The notes under the pieces: generated by a model
Told to the model about the DNA's origin: nothing
The model's database searches: none
What the model saw: the letters and a program-made list of their open reading frames with translations, nothing else
Assembly (NCBI RefSeq): GCF_022669155.1
Contig: NZ_JALBVB010000052.1
Coordinates: 103,407-138,107 of the forward strand
Source of the DNA: Kineococcus sp. TRM81007
GTDB taxonomy: Bacteria; Actinomycetota; Actinomycetes; Actinomycetales; Kineococcaceae
DNA: 34,701 nt
Direction: 5' to 3'
Shown here: piece after piece, positions 20,288 through 27,993 of the stretch
Numbering within the stretch: position 1 is the first letter of the stretch
Layout: the number at the start of each line of letters is the position of its first letter
Position numbers and translations under genes: made by a program

Positions 20288-21066
20288 TCACCGTCGACGC
20301 CGTCACCAAGGCCTACGGCGACACCCCCGTCCTCGGCCCCGTCAGCGAGGTGCTGGCCGACCGCGGCATCACCTCCGTGATCGGGCCCAACGGCGCCGGC
20401 AAGTCCACCCTGCTCACCATCGCCGGGCGTCTGGCCGAACCGGACTCCGGCACGGTGCACGTGCACGTCGACGACGCCGCGGGCGCGGTGGGGCTGGACG
20501 TGCACCGCGCCCGCTCCGCCGACGTCGCCAAGCTCGTCGCCGTGCTGCGCCAGGAGAACCACTTCACCGCCCGCCTCACCGTGCGCGAGCTGGTCTCCTT
20601 CGGCCGCTTCCCGCACAGCCGCGGCCGGCTGACCCCCACCGACGTCGCCGCCGTCGACGAGGCGCTGGGGTTCCTGGACCTGACGGCCCTGCAGGGGCGC
20701 CACCTCGACGAGCTCTCCGGCGGGCAGCGCCAGCGCGCCTACGTCGCCATGGTCCTGGCGCAGGGCACCCGCCACGTCCTGCTCGACGAACCGCTGAACA
20801 ACCTCGACATCCGCCACGCGGTGCGGATGATGCGGCTGCTGCGCCGCGTCGCCGACGAGCTCGGCCGCGCCGTCGCGCTGGTCGTGCACGACGTGAACTT
20901 CGCCGCCGCCTGGTCCGACCGCATCGTCGCCGTGCGCGACGGTCGCGTCGTCGCCCAGGGCACCCCCGAGGAGGTCGTGCGCGAGGACGTGCTGCGCGAG
21001 GTGTTCGACACCCCGGTGCGCGTGCACGTGCTCGACGGGGTGCCCACGGCGGTGTACTTCCGCTGA
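20284..21066 (+). CDS. Iron-siderophore ABC transporter ATP-binding protein (YclP-like)
   Basis: The 260-residue ATPase has Walker A GPNGAGKST (about residues 37-45), Q-loop RQENHF, signature LSGGQRQRAYVAMVLAQ, Walker B VLLDEPLNNLD and H-loop VVHDVNFAAAWSD. The DEPLNNLDIRHAVRMM wording is typical of the YclP/FatE petrobactin-type ATPases rather than the FepC type. GTG overlaps the permease 2 stop by 4 nt. It ends the operon and is followed by a hairpin. Confidence 0.94.
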   Translation: MITVDAVTKAYGDTPVLGPVSEVLADRGITSVIGPNGAGKSTLLTIAGRLAEPDSGTVHVHVDDAAGAVGLDVHRARSADVAKLVAVLRQENHFTARLTVRELVSFGRFPHSRGRLTPTDVAAVDEALGFLDLTALQGRHLDELSGGQRQRAYVAMVLAQGTRHVLLDEPLNNLDIRHAVRMMRLLRRVADELGRAVALVVHDVNFAAAWSDRIVAVRDGRVVAQGTPEEVVREDVLREVFDTPVRVHVLDGVPTAVYFR

Positions 21067-21075
21067 CCCGGCGCA

Positions 21076-21096
21076 CCGGACGCGGGACGGGTCCGG
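21076..21096 (+). terminator. Candidate hairpin terminator after the siderophore operon
   Basis: CCGGAC (21076-21081) and GTCCGG (21091-21096) form a perfect 6-bp stem 10 bp after the stop. An alternative pairing ACCCG/CGGGT (21065-21069 with 21088-21092) overlaps it. No U-run follows, as is frequent in actinobacteria. Confidence 0.4.
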
Positions 21097-21106
21097 GGTG
21101 TGCACC

Positions 21107-22102
21107 TCAGCAGGAGGGGCGCTCCGGCTCGTCGCGGGCTGTGGTGGTGAACTCGCCCGCGAGCGCTACGGGTGCGCTGTCGACGAGGGCGACGTCCGCC
21201 ACCAGGAGCACGAACCAGCTGTGGGCGTCGACGCAGCCGCGCGCCACGGCGGGTCGAGAGCGTTCGCCCCTCCCGGGTCGCCGGTGGCGCGGACCGCCTC
21301 TGCGGCGCGCAGTGCTGCCACGCTCCTCGTCTTCCCGGGATCGGCAGCCTCAGGCAGGACCGCGGCGCACCGGTTCCCGGAGCCCGGCGGGACCGGGGCC
21401 GACCGGGCGGGGGCGTGGATGAGCACCCACTCGGCCAGCGCTGCCCGCGAACCGGTCACGTCGCGGGTGCGCCGGCTCGACGACTCGGTGCTGAACGGGG
21501 CCTCGGCCACCGATCCCACCGGCGCTCGACGGTGGTGACCGTGGCGCCGGTGAAGGTCGTTCGCACGCCCTGCGCGAAGGCCCGTCGCTGCCGGGGGGCG
21601 GACACGCTCGACGCCGGGGCGTCGGGGTGCTGGACGGGCAAGGCGTTCAGCGGGCTGAACGGGCCGTGCCCGAAGCAGGCGGACTCGATCCGCTCCGCCA
21701 GGAATTCCCCTCCTGCCGGGGAGGGGACGCGCAGACGCCGCCGGCGGACGCTGCTCGGCTGCCCGCGTCGCTGTGGCGACGGGCGAGCAGTTGCTCGTCC
21801 GCCGGGCGTGGAGCTCGACGACGTCGATGCAAACCGGCGGCGCGCGTGGACCCCGCGGTGTGCGAGTCGGTAGGGCCGATGCCGATGCCGATGCCGGTGA
21901 GGGAGGGGCCGAAGGACTCCGCACCGTGTGGACCTCGGGGAGGAGCTGTGCGGGTGGCGCAGGAGCCGGGGCCTGACCGGTTCGCGTGGAGCTGCGGCTC
22001 CGCCCCGGGAATCGTGAGCACGACCTGAGCTCGGTCGATGGCCAGAAGGCGAAACACCGCTGTTACGTCGTCGTCATTCCCAGAAAATGTGGTGTGTGAC
22101 AT
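21107..22102 (-). pseudogene. Decayed, unrecognised minus-strand gene
   Basis: This is the only stretch of about 1 kb without an intact gene before the catabolic operon. No single frame is convincing, but minus-strand pieces in different frames read like protein: a start-like MSHTTFSGNDDDVTAVFRLL at 22102; EFLAERIESACFGHGPFSPL around 21700-21640, continuing to FAQGVRTTFTGATVTTVERR; ALAEWVLIHAPARSAP near 21440; and HSWFVLLVADVALVDSAP, ending at a stop at 21107. A total of about 330 codons would suit a divergent regulator of the operon at 22136, but no helix-turn-helix or other known domain is visible. Alternatives are several unrelated fragments or non-coding DNA. Confidence 0.4.
21875..21896. 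repeat. Short tandem GCCGAT repeat
   Basis: GCCGAT occurs three times in direct succession (21875-21892), followed by GCCG. It lies inside the decayed stretch and has no evident function. Confidence 0.85.
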
Positions 22103-22118
22103 AGTACCGAAACGTCAC
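22077..22118 (+). promoter_or_regulatory. Candidate promoter and operator of the cyclic-amide operon
   Basis: TTCCCA (22077-22082) and CATAGT (22100-22105), each 4 of 6 to consensus, are spaced 17 bp apart in the most AT-rich part of the region. An inverted repeat GTGAC (22096-22100) / GTCAC (22114-22118) with a 13-bp gap spans the -10 box and the expected start site, as a repressor site would. The ribosome site GGAGGA (22127-22132) precedes the ATG at 22136. Confidence 0.45.
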
Positions 22119-22135
22119 TGATCCGCGGAGGAACC

Positions 22136-23170
22136 ATGGAACGCAGCGTGAAGAAGTCCAGCCGTGCGACCCTCGTCGCCGCCGCGGTCAGCATCCTGGC
22201 CCTGCCGGCCTGCGGAGCAGCGGACGGCGCCGCCAGCGATGACGGGGGAGCGCTGAACATCGCCGTGCTCGCCTCCTCCAGCCAGAACGGCTACAACCAG
22301 GCCGTCTACGAAGGTGTGCGGAAGGCGGTGGAGGCGTCGGGCCAGGACGTCGAGCTCAAGCTGCTGGACGGGCAGTTCGACTCCAACACCCAGCTCTCGC
22401 AGATGCAGAACGTCACCAGCGGCGACGACTACGACGGAGTCGTCGTGGTGCCCAACGACGGTGTCAGCCTGGCCGCAGCCTTCCCGCTGTCCAGCGACGT
22501 GCCGGTGGTCACCGTCCTCAACCCCATCGGCCCGGACATCGACACCATGACGCCCCAGGTCGACGGCGTGGTCTCGACCGTGGCCGTCTCCCCGTCGGCT
22601 GCCGCCGAGAAGCAGGCCGAAGGGGTCCTGGAGCACTGCGCGGACATCGACCCCTGCAAGGTCGTCGAGCTCGTCGGCAACCTCTCCGCCACCCTCGACG
22701 TGGCGCGCAAGGACTCCTACGACGAGGTGCTGTCCACCGCCGCCAACATCGAGGTGGTCAGCGCCGTCGAAGGTCAGTACGACCGGGACACCTCGCTGAG
22801 CGCGATCAGCAACGTGCTGCAGGCGCACCCCGACATCGACGTCATCCTCTCCAACGCCGACCAGCAGACGTCCGGCGCGGTGATCGCCCTGCAGAACGCC
22901 GGGATCGACCCCGCCTCGCTGTACCTCACCGGTGGCGGTGGAACCGAGGACGCGGTGGCCGCGGTGCGCGCCGGGACCTGGAAGGCCGACTACATCAACT
23001 TCCCCGTCAGCATGGGCGAGGCGGCTGCCGAGCAGCTCCTGGCCGCGATCGCCGGTGAGGAGGTCACCGAGGTCGTCGACGCCGACGCGCTCGGTGGTGA
23101 TGTCGAGCCCTACGCCACGGCGGAGACCCTGGCGACGACCCCGGACTTCACCGGCGAGTGGAACGGCTGA
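22136..23170 (+). CDS. ABC transporter substrate-binding lipoprotein, RbsB-like (Peripla_BP_4)
   Basis: The 344-residue extracellular binding protein has signal peptide and lipobox L23-P-A-C26. The mature part has the ribose-type fold: LNIAVLASSSQNGYNQAVYEGVRKA at the first strand-helix, DYDGVVVVPNDG, then ATLDVARKDSYDEVL and the C-terminal VILSNADQQTSGAVIALQNAG block. The family binds pentoses, AI-2, polyols and, in some cases, nucleosides or purine-like heterocycles. With hydantoinase genes next door, a small cyclic amide or imide is a reasonable guess. The ATG has a strong GGAGGA site. It is the first gene of a seven-gene operon. Confidence 0.92.
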   Translation: MERSVKKSSRATLVAAAVSILALPACGAADGAASDDGGALNIAVLASSSQNGYNQAVYEGVRKAVEASGQDVELKLLDGQFDSNTQLSQMQNVTSGDDYDGVVVVPNDGVSLAAAFPLSSDVPVVTVLNPIGPDIDTMTPQVDGVVSTVAVSPSAAAEKQAEGVLEHCADIDPCKVVELVGNLSATLDVARKDSYDEVLSTAANIEVVSAVEGQYDRDTSLSAISNVLQAHPDIDVILSNADQQTSGAVIALQNAGIDPASLYLTGGGGTEDAVAAVRAGTWKADYINFPVSMGEAAAEQLLAAIAGEEVTEVVDADALGGDVEPYATAETLATTPDFTGEWNG

Positions 23171-23172
23171 GC

Positions 23173-24801
23173 GTGAGCGCCGACTCCGCTGCACCCGCTC
23201 AGAGCTCTCCGAGGCGCGCAGTCCTCGACCTGTCGGGCATCACCAAGCGCTTCGGAGGCACGCTCGCCCTCGACCGGGTGGACCTGACGGTCACCCCCGG
23301 CAGTGTGCACGCCCTGGTCGGGGAGAACGGAGCCGGCAAGTCCACCCTCGGCAAGATCGCCGCAGGCATCTACACCCCCGACGCCGGCGGGATCTCGGTG
23401 TCCGGTCGCTCCGTGGGGCGGTGGGACACCGTGCGCGCCCAGCGGCAGGGCATCGTGATGATCGCCCAGGAGTTGTCGCTGGTGCGCGACCTCACCGTCG
23501 CGCAGAACGTCTTCCTCGGCATCGAGGAGCACCGCGCCGGCATCCTGCGTCGCGACCAGCGGCGCAGGTTCGCGGCGCTCGACGAGGTCGCGCAGTTCGG
23601 TCTGGACCCCTCCGCCCGGCTGGGCGACCTGCGCATCGCCGATCAGCAGAAGGTCGAGATCCTCCGCGCCCTGGCACGGGACGCGAAGGTCATCGTGATG
23701 GACGAGCCCACCTCGTCCCTGACCGCGCACGAGACCCAGCGCCTGCACGAGGTCGTCCGCCGTCTGACGGCGCAAGGCCGCTCGGTCGTCTACGTGTCGC
23801 ACTTCCTGGAGTCCGTGCTGGAGGTCAGCGACACCGTGACCGTCATGCGCGACGGCAGGCGCATCCGCACCGGATCCGCCCGGGACGAGACCAAGCGGTC
23901 CCTGGTGGAGGCCATGCTGGGACGCGAACTGGCAGTCACCTTCCCTCCTCGACCGCCGGCGCCGGCAGCCGATGTCCAGCCGCTGCTGGTCGCGACCGAC
24001 ATGGCCAGTGACAACGGGGTCCGTTCAGCCACCCTCGCCGTCCGCCCCGGGGAGATCGTCGGTCTGCTGGGCCTCGTCGGCTCCGGGCGCACCGAGATCG
24101 CGCGGGCTCTGGTCGGCGTCGACCGGGTGACGGCGGGCACCGTCGTCCTGGACGGTCAGGGCCTGGGTCGCACGAGCCCTCGCCGCAGTCGCGACGCAGG
24201 TCTGGTGATGGTGCCCGAGGACCGCCACGGTCAGGGCCTGGTCCTGGCGCGCAGCATGAGCGAGAACATGACGCTGGCCTTCCTGGGGCGCTTCTCCCGG
24301 TGGGGCCTGGTGGACCGCCGGCGCGAACGGCGCCGCGTCGGTGAGCTCGTGGAGCAGTTGCAGGTCCGCCCGGCCCGGCCGGAGCTGCCCGTGCAGGGCT
24401 TCTCCGGAGGCAACCAGCAGAAGGCGCTCCTGGCGAAGTGGCTGGTGGGTGAGCCCCGCTTGGTGATCCTGGATGAGCCGACCCGCGGCGTGGACGTCGG
24501 TGCCAAGTTCGCCATCTACGAACTGATCGTCGCCCTGGCCCGCCGAGGAGTCGGCGTCCTGATCATCTCCTCGGAGCACGAGGAGGTGCTCGGCCTGGCG
24601 CACCGTGCTCACCTGGTCTGCGCAGGGCGGACCTTCGATGAGGTCGACCCCGCGCACCTGAGCCCGGAGGATCTCCTGCGCCGCCTGTTCGCAGCTCAGG
24701 ACGATGCCGCCGGCGAATCCGCGGACAGCGCCGCAGGAACGCACGACCCTGGTCTCGGCGTCGACGTGTCGACGTCCCACAGCGAGGAGCTCACGCGATG
24801 A
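23173..24801 (+). CDS. ABC importer ATPase with two fused domains, RbsA-like
   Basis: The 542-residue tandem ATPase belongs to the ribose/galactose class. Domain 1 has Walker A GENGAGKST (50-58, K56), signature-like LRIADQQKVEI and Walker B VIVMDEPTSSLT. Domain 2 has the usual degenerate P-loop GLVGSGRTEI (300-309, Arg in place of Lys), a good signature FSGGNQQKALLAKWL and Walker B LVILDEPTRGVDVG. This asymmetry is normal for RbsA/MglA. Start codons at 23158 and 23173 are both GTG; 23173 begins 2 nt after the lipoprotein stop and gives the expected short leader. The gene ends in an ATGA overlap with the permease gene. Confidence 0.93.
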   Translation: MSADSAAPAQSSPRRAVLDLSGITKRFGGTLALDRVDLTVTPGSVHALVGENGAGKSTLGKIAAGIYTPDAGGISVSGRSVGRWDTVRAQRQGIVMIAQELSLVRDLTVAQNVFLGIEEHRAGILRRDQRRRFAALDEVAQFGLDPSARLGDLRIADQQKVEILRALARDAKVIVMDEPTSSLTAHETQRLHEVVRRLTAQGRSVVYVSHFLESVLEVSDTVTVMRDGRRIRTGSARDETKRSLVEAMLGRELAVTFPPRPPAPAADVQPLLVATDMASDNGVRSATLAVRPGEIVGLLGLVGSGRTEIARALVGVDRVTAGTVVLDGQGLGRTSPRRSRDAGLVMVPEDRHGQGLVLARSMSENMTLAFLGRFSRWGLVDRRRERRRVGELVEQLQVRPARPELPVQGFSGGNQQKALLAKWLVGEPRLVILDEPTRGVDVGAKFAIYELIVALARRGVGVLIISSEHEEVLGLAHRAHLVCAGRTFDEVDPAHLSPEDLLRRLFAAQDDAAGESADSAAGTHDPGLGVDVSTSHSEELTR

Positions 24802-25793
24802 CCATCACCGAAACGGCGACCCCAGCGCGACCGAGCCCGTCGTCGACGCCATCGAGCGGCGCCCGGGTCCTGGCGTTCGCCCGGGACTACGCGGCGCTCG
24901 TCCTGCTCGTCGTCATCTTCGTCACGCTGTCGATCATCTCGTCCTCGTTCCTGTCGTTCACCAACATCATGAACATCCTCAACCAGAACACCCCGCTGGC
25001 CATCATCGCCGTCGCGGGGACGTTCGTGATCATCTCCGGTGCGTTCGACCTGTCGACCGCCGCGATGTACGCCGTGGCCAGCGTCGCCGTGGCCTGGATG
25101 GCGACTCACACCGACAACGCGGCCCTGGCTCTCCTGATCGCCCCCGTGCTCGGCGTCGTGATGGGGATCCTGAACGGCTTGGCGGTGACCAAGCTGCACG
25201 TCCACTCCTTCCTCGCCACCCTCGCCTCCAGCCTCGTGTACAAGGCGGTGGCCGTCCTGGTCACCGGCGGCTCGCTGATCACCGTCACCACCGAAGGCTT
25301 CAGCGACCTGGGCCGCGGCAGGGTCGGGGGTGTCTTCTACGCCGTCATCGTCCTGATCGGCATCGTCGCTCTCGGTTCCCTGCTGCTGCACAGCAGCGTC
25401 TTCGGCCGCCACGTCTTCGCCGTCGGCGGCAACTCCGACGCCGCCCACCTGTCGGGTGTCCGAGTCGACAGCACACGCGTCACCGTCTTCGCCCTCTCGG
25501 GCCTGGCCGTCGGCATCGCCGCTGCCATCGGGGTCTCGCGCATCGCCTCAGGTCAACCGCAGGCGGGAGCCGGGCTGGAACTTCAGGCCATCGCCGCCGT
25601 CATCCTCGGTGGCACGAGCATCTACGGCGGTGTCGGAGCGGTCTGGCGCTCCATCGTCGGGGTGTTCCTCATCGCCCTCATCGGCAACGGCTTCGACATC
25701 CTCAGCGTCAACCCGCAGATGAAGGACCTGGTGACCGGCGTCATCATCCTGGCGGCCGTCGCGCTGGCCGCCGCCGACCGCCGGCGCCGCTGA
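24798..25793 (+). CDS. ABC importer permease, RbsC-like
   Basis: The 331-residue BPD_transp_2 family permease has about eight to ten membrane helices after a Ser/Pro/Thr-rich N-terminus of about 25 residues. Diagnostic features are NIMNILNQNTPLAIIAVAGT, ISGAFDLS (the family's G-x-DLS motif) and AVILGGTSIYGGVGAVWRSI near the C-terminus, the coupling-helix region. The ATG overlaps the ATPase stop. It probably forms a homodimer with the RbsA-like protein. The gene is followed by a 94-bp spacer with two hairpins before hyuA. Confidence 0.93.
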   Translation: MTITETATPARPSPSSTPSSGARVLAFARDYAALVLLVVIFVTLSIISSSFLSFTNIMNILNQNTPLAIIAVAGTFVIISGAFDLSTAAMYAVASVAVAWMATHTDNAALALLIAPVLGVVMGILNGLAVTKLHVHSFLATLASSLVYKAVAVLVTGGSLITVTTEGFSDLGRGRVGGVFYAVIVLIGIVALGSLLLHSSVFGRHVFAVGGNSDAAHLSGVRVDSTRVTVFALSGLAVGIAAAIGVSRIASGQPQAGAGLELQAIAAVILGGTSIYGGVGAVWRSIVGVFLIALIGNGFDILSVNPQMKDLVTGVIILAAVALAAADRRRR

Positions 25794-25800
25794 CGAGGCC

Positions 25801-25833
25801 AGGTGCTCCCGCACCTCCGTGGCGTCTCGCCAC
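25801..25833 (+). promoter_or_regulatory. Two adjacent perfect hairpins between transporter and enzyme genes
   Basis: AGGTGC-tccc-GCACCT (25801-25816) and GTGGCG-tct-CGCCAC (25819-25833) are two perfect 6-bp stems only 2 bp apart. They sit 7 bp past the permease stop in the largest gap of the operon. They could attenuate transcription or protect the upstream mRNA end, so that transporter and enzymes are made in different amounts. Confidence 0.55.
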
Positions 25834-25887
25834 CGACCACCCGCACTCGAGCCGCATCCGGCCACGCCACGAAAGGCACCGCACACC

Positions 25888-27993
25888 ATGGCAGAAGTCC
25901 GCATCGCCGTCGACGTCGGAGGCACCTTCACCGACGTGGTGAAGCTGGTCCCCGACACCGGTGAACTGCGATTCGAGAAGGTGGCGACCACCCCCTCCGA
26001 GCCCACCCGCGGGGTTCTCGCCGCCTTCGACGCCGCGGAAGCGCCGCTGGGCGAGGTCAGCACCTTCAACCACGGGTCGACCCTGGGCCTGAACTCCCTG
26101 CTGACCCGCACCGGTGCGCGGGTGGCCGTCGTCGCGACCGCGGGCTTCCGTGACGTCTACCTGCTGGGGCGCACCGACCGCAAGGCGATGTACGACCTCA
26201 CCTACCGCAAGCCCGAGCCGCTGCTGCGCCGGCGCGACACCTTCGAGGTGGTCGAGCGGTGCACCTTCGACGGGGAGGTGCTCACCGCCTTCGACGAGCG
26301 GGACGCCCGCGCCGTCGCCCGCCGGATCGCCGAGGGCGGCTACGACGCCGTCGCCGTGGCCTTCCTGCACGCCTACGCCAACCCCGAGCACGAGCGGGCC
26401 ATGCGCCGGGTCCTGCAGGAGGTGGCGCCGCAGGTCGAGGTCACCCTCTCCCACGAGCTCTCCCGCGAGTACCGCGAGTACGAGCGGACCTCCACCGCCG
26501 TCCTGGACGCCTACATCAAGCCCGTCATGCGGACCTACCTGACGGCCTTGGGTCACGAGCTGGCCGACGGCGGCTTCACCGGCCGCTTCCTGATGTCCCG
26601 ATCGGGCGGCGGTGCCATGACCGCCTCGGCCGCGGCGCAGCAGCCGGTCAACCTCATCCTGTCCGGCCCCGCAGGCGGGGTCGTGGGGGCAGCGGCCCTC
26701 TCCAAGCTCATCGGCTACGAGAACCTCATCACCATCGACATGGGAGGCACCAGTCTGGATGCCTCCCTGGTCCTCGACGGCGAGCCGGTCCTGCACGCCG
26801 GCGCGCAGTTCGAGGGGATGCCCATCAACACCACCTCGCTGAACATCCACACCATCGGGGCCGGCGGCGGCTCGGTGGCCCACCTCGACGCCGCCGGCGC
26901 CCTGCAGGTCGGCCCGCGCAGCGCCGGTGCCGCACCGGGGCCGGCCGCCTACGGTCGCGGGGGCACCGAACCGACCTTCACCGACGCCGCCCTCGTGCTC
27001 GGTTACATGGGCAGCGACTCGCCCCTGGGTGGCTCCCTGCAACTGGACCACGACCTCGCCAGCAAGGCGCTGCAGCCGATCGCGCACCAGCTGGACATGA
27101 GCCTGCCCGCTCTGGCCCGCGGCATCGTGCGCATCTCCACCACGAAGATCGTCGGTGCGGTGCGCGCCATCACCGTCGAACTGGGCCGCGACCCCAAGGA
27201 CTTCGCCCTGCTGTCCTTCGGCGGCGGTGGCGGACTCGTCGCCGTCGACGTGGCGCGGGAGCTGAACATCCCCACCGTGGTCGTCCCCCCCGGCCAGGGC
27301 GCCTTCTCCGCGCTGGGCATGCTCATGGCCGACGTCCAGCACGACTACTCCCGCACCAGTGTCGTCGCGCTGGACGCGACGAGCCCGGCTGACCTCGAGG
27401 TCGCCTTCCAGCAGATGGAGGACCAGGCGCGGGTCACGCTGACCGAGGAGGGCTTCGCCGTGGGCGACCAGGAGATGCACCGCTCCGTGGACGTGCGCTA
27501 CGTCGGTCAAGAGCACGCGGCGACCGTGCCGTACCCCGGTGAGGGTGACGGCGGCGTCCTCACGAGCATCACCCGCGACTTCCGCGCGTTGCACGAGCGC
27601 CTGTACGGACACGTCATGGACGAACCGGCTGAGATCGCCACCCTGCGGCTGCGGGCGGTCGGCGTCGTCGACAAGCCGAAGCTGCCCGCGTGCCCGGTGC
27701 GCACGCAGGGTGCGCCGACGCCCTTCGGCCGGCGGCCCGTCTTCCTGTCCGGTGACGAGGGTGAGTACTACGACCTGTACACCCGCGAAGCGCTGCAGGG
27801 AGGGGACGTCGTGCACGGCCCGGCGGTCATCGCCGAGCACACCGCCACCACGGTGCTGCACCGCGGCGATCGCCTCGAGGTCGCCGCCCTCGGTGAGCTC
27901 GTCATCCACGTGCGCGTCGATGACACCGGTACCAGCACCGACGCTGCCACCAGGGTCGAGCGAGCGAACACCGACAGGAAGGACGCCCAGTGA
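25888..27993 (+). CDS. hyuA: Hydantoinase/oxoprolinase family protein, subunit A (ATPase-like)
   Basis: The 701-residue protein is the HyuA half of the ATP-dependent N-methylhydantoinase / 5-oxoprolinase / acetone carboxylase family. The N-terminal actin-like ATPase motif is VDVGGTFTDVV (residues 8-18), HyuA-type THG..G recognition is seen as FNHGSTLGLNSLL, and the second phosphate motif is TIDMGGTSLDASL (about 286-298). GAGGGSVAHLDAAGAL and GPRSAGAAPGPAAYGRGG are the characteristic HyuA signature. ATG 25888 is the only plausible start, with AAAGG about 11 nt upstream. hyuB overlaps by 4 nt, so the two should form a complex that opens a cyclic amide at ATP cost. Confidence 0.93.
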   Translation: MAEVRIAVDVGGTFTDVVKLVPDTGELRFEKVATTPSEPTRGVLAAFDAAEAPLGEVSTFNHGSTLGLNSLLTRTGARVAVVATAGFRDVYLLGRTDRKAMYDLTYRKPEPLLRRRDTFEVVERCTFDGEVLTAFDERDARAVARRIAEGGYDAVAVAFLHAYANPEHERAMRRVLQEVAPQVEVTLSHELSREYREYERTSTAVLDAYIKPVMRTYLTALGHELADGGFTGRFLMSRSGGGAMTASAAAQQPVNLILSGPAGGVVGAAALSKLIGYENLITIDMGGTSLDASLVLDGEPVLHAGAQFEGMPINTTSLNIHTIGAGGGSVAHLDAAGALQVGPRSAGAAPGPAAYGRGGTEPTFTDAALVLGYMGSDSPLGGSLQLDHDLASKALQPIAHQLDMSLPALARGIVRISTTKIVGAVRAITVELGRDPKDFALLSFGGGGGLVAVDVARELNIPTVVVPPGQGAFSALGMLMADVQHDYSRTSVVALDATSPADLEVAFQQMEDQARVTLTEEGFAVGDQEMHRSVDVRYVGQEHAATVPYPGEGDGGVLTSITRDFRALHERLYGHVMDEPAEIATLRLRAVGVVDKPKLPACPVRTQGAPTPFGRRPVFLSGDEGEYYDLYTREALQGGDVVHGPAVIAEHTATTVLHRGDRLEVAALGELVIHVRVDDTGTSTDAATRVERANTDRKDAQ

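Noticed and set aside
21172-21873. Plus-strand frame of about 230 codons in the gap before the catabolic operon
   Set aside because: It has no ribosome site and no recognisable motif; minus-strand fragments in the same place look more protein-like.
24070-24100. Loss of function in the second ATPase domain of the RbsA-like protein (Arg in place of P-loop Lys)
   Set aside because: This substitution is normal for the RbsA/MglA family.
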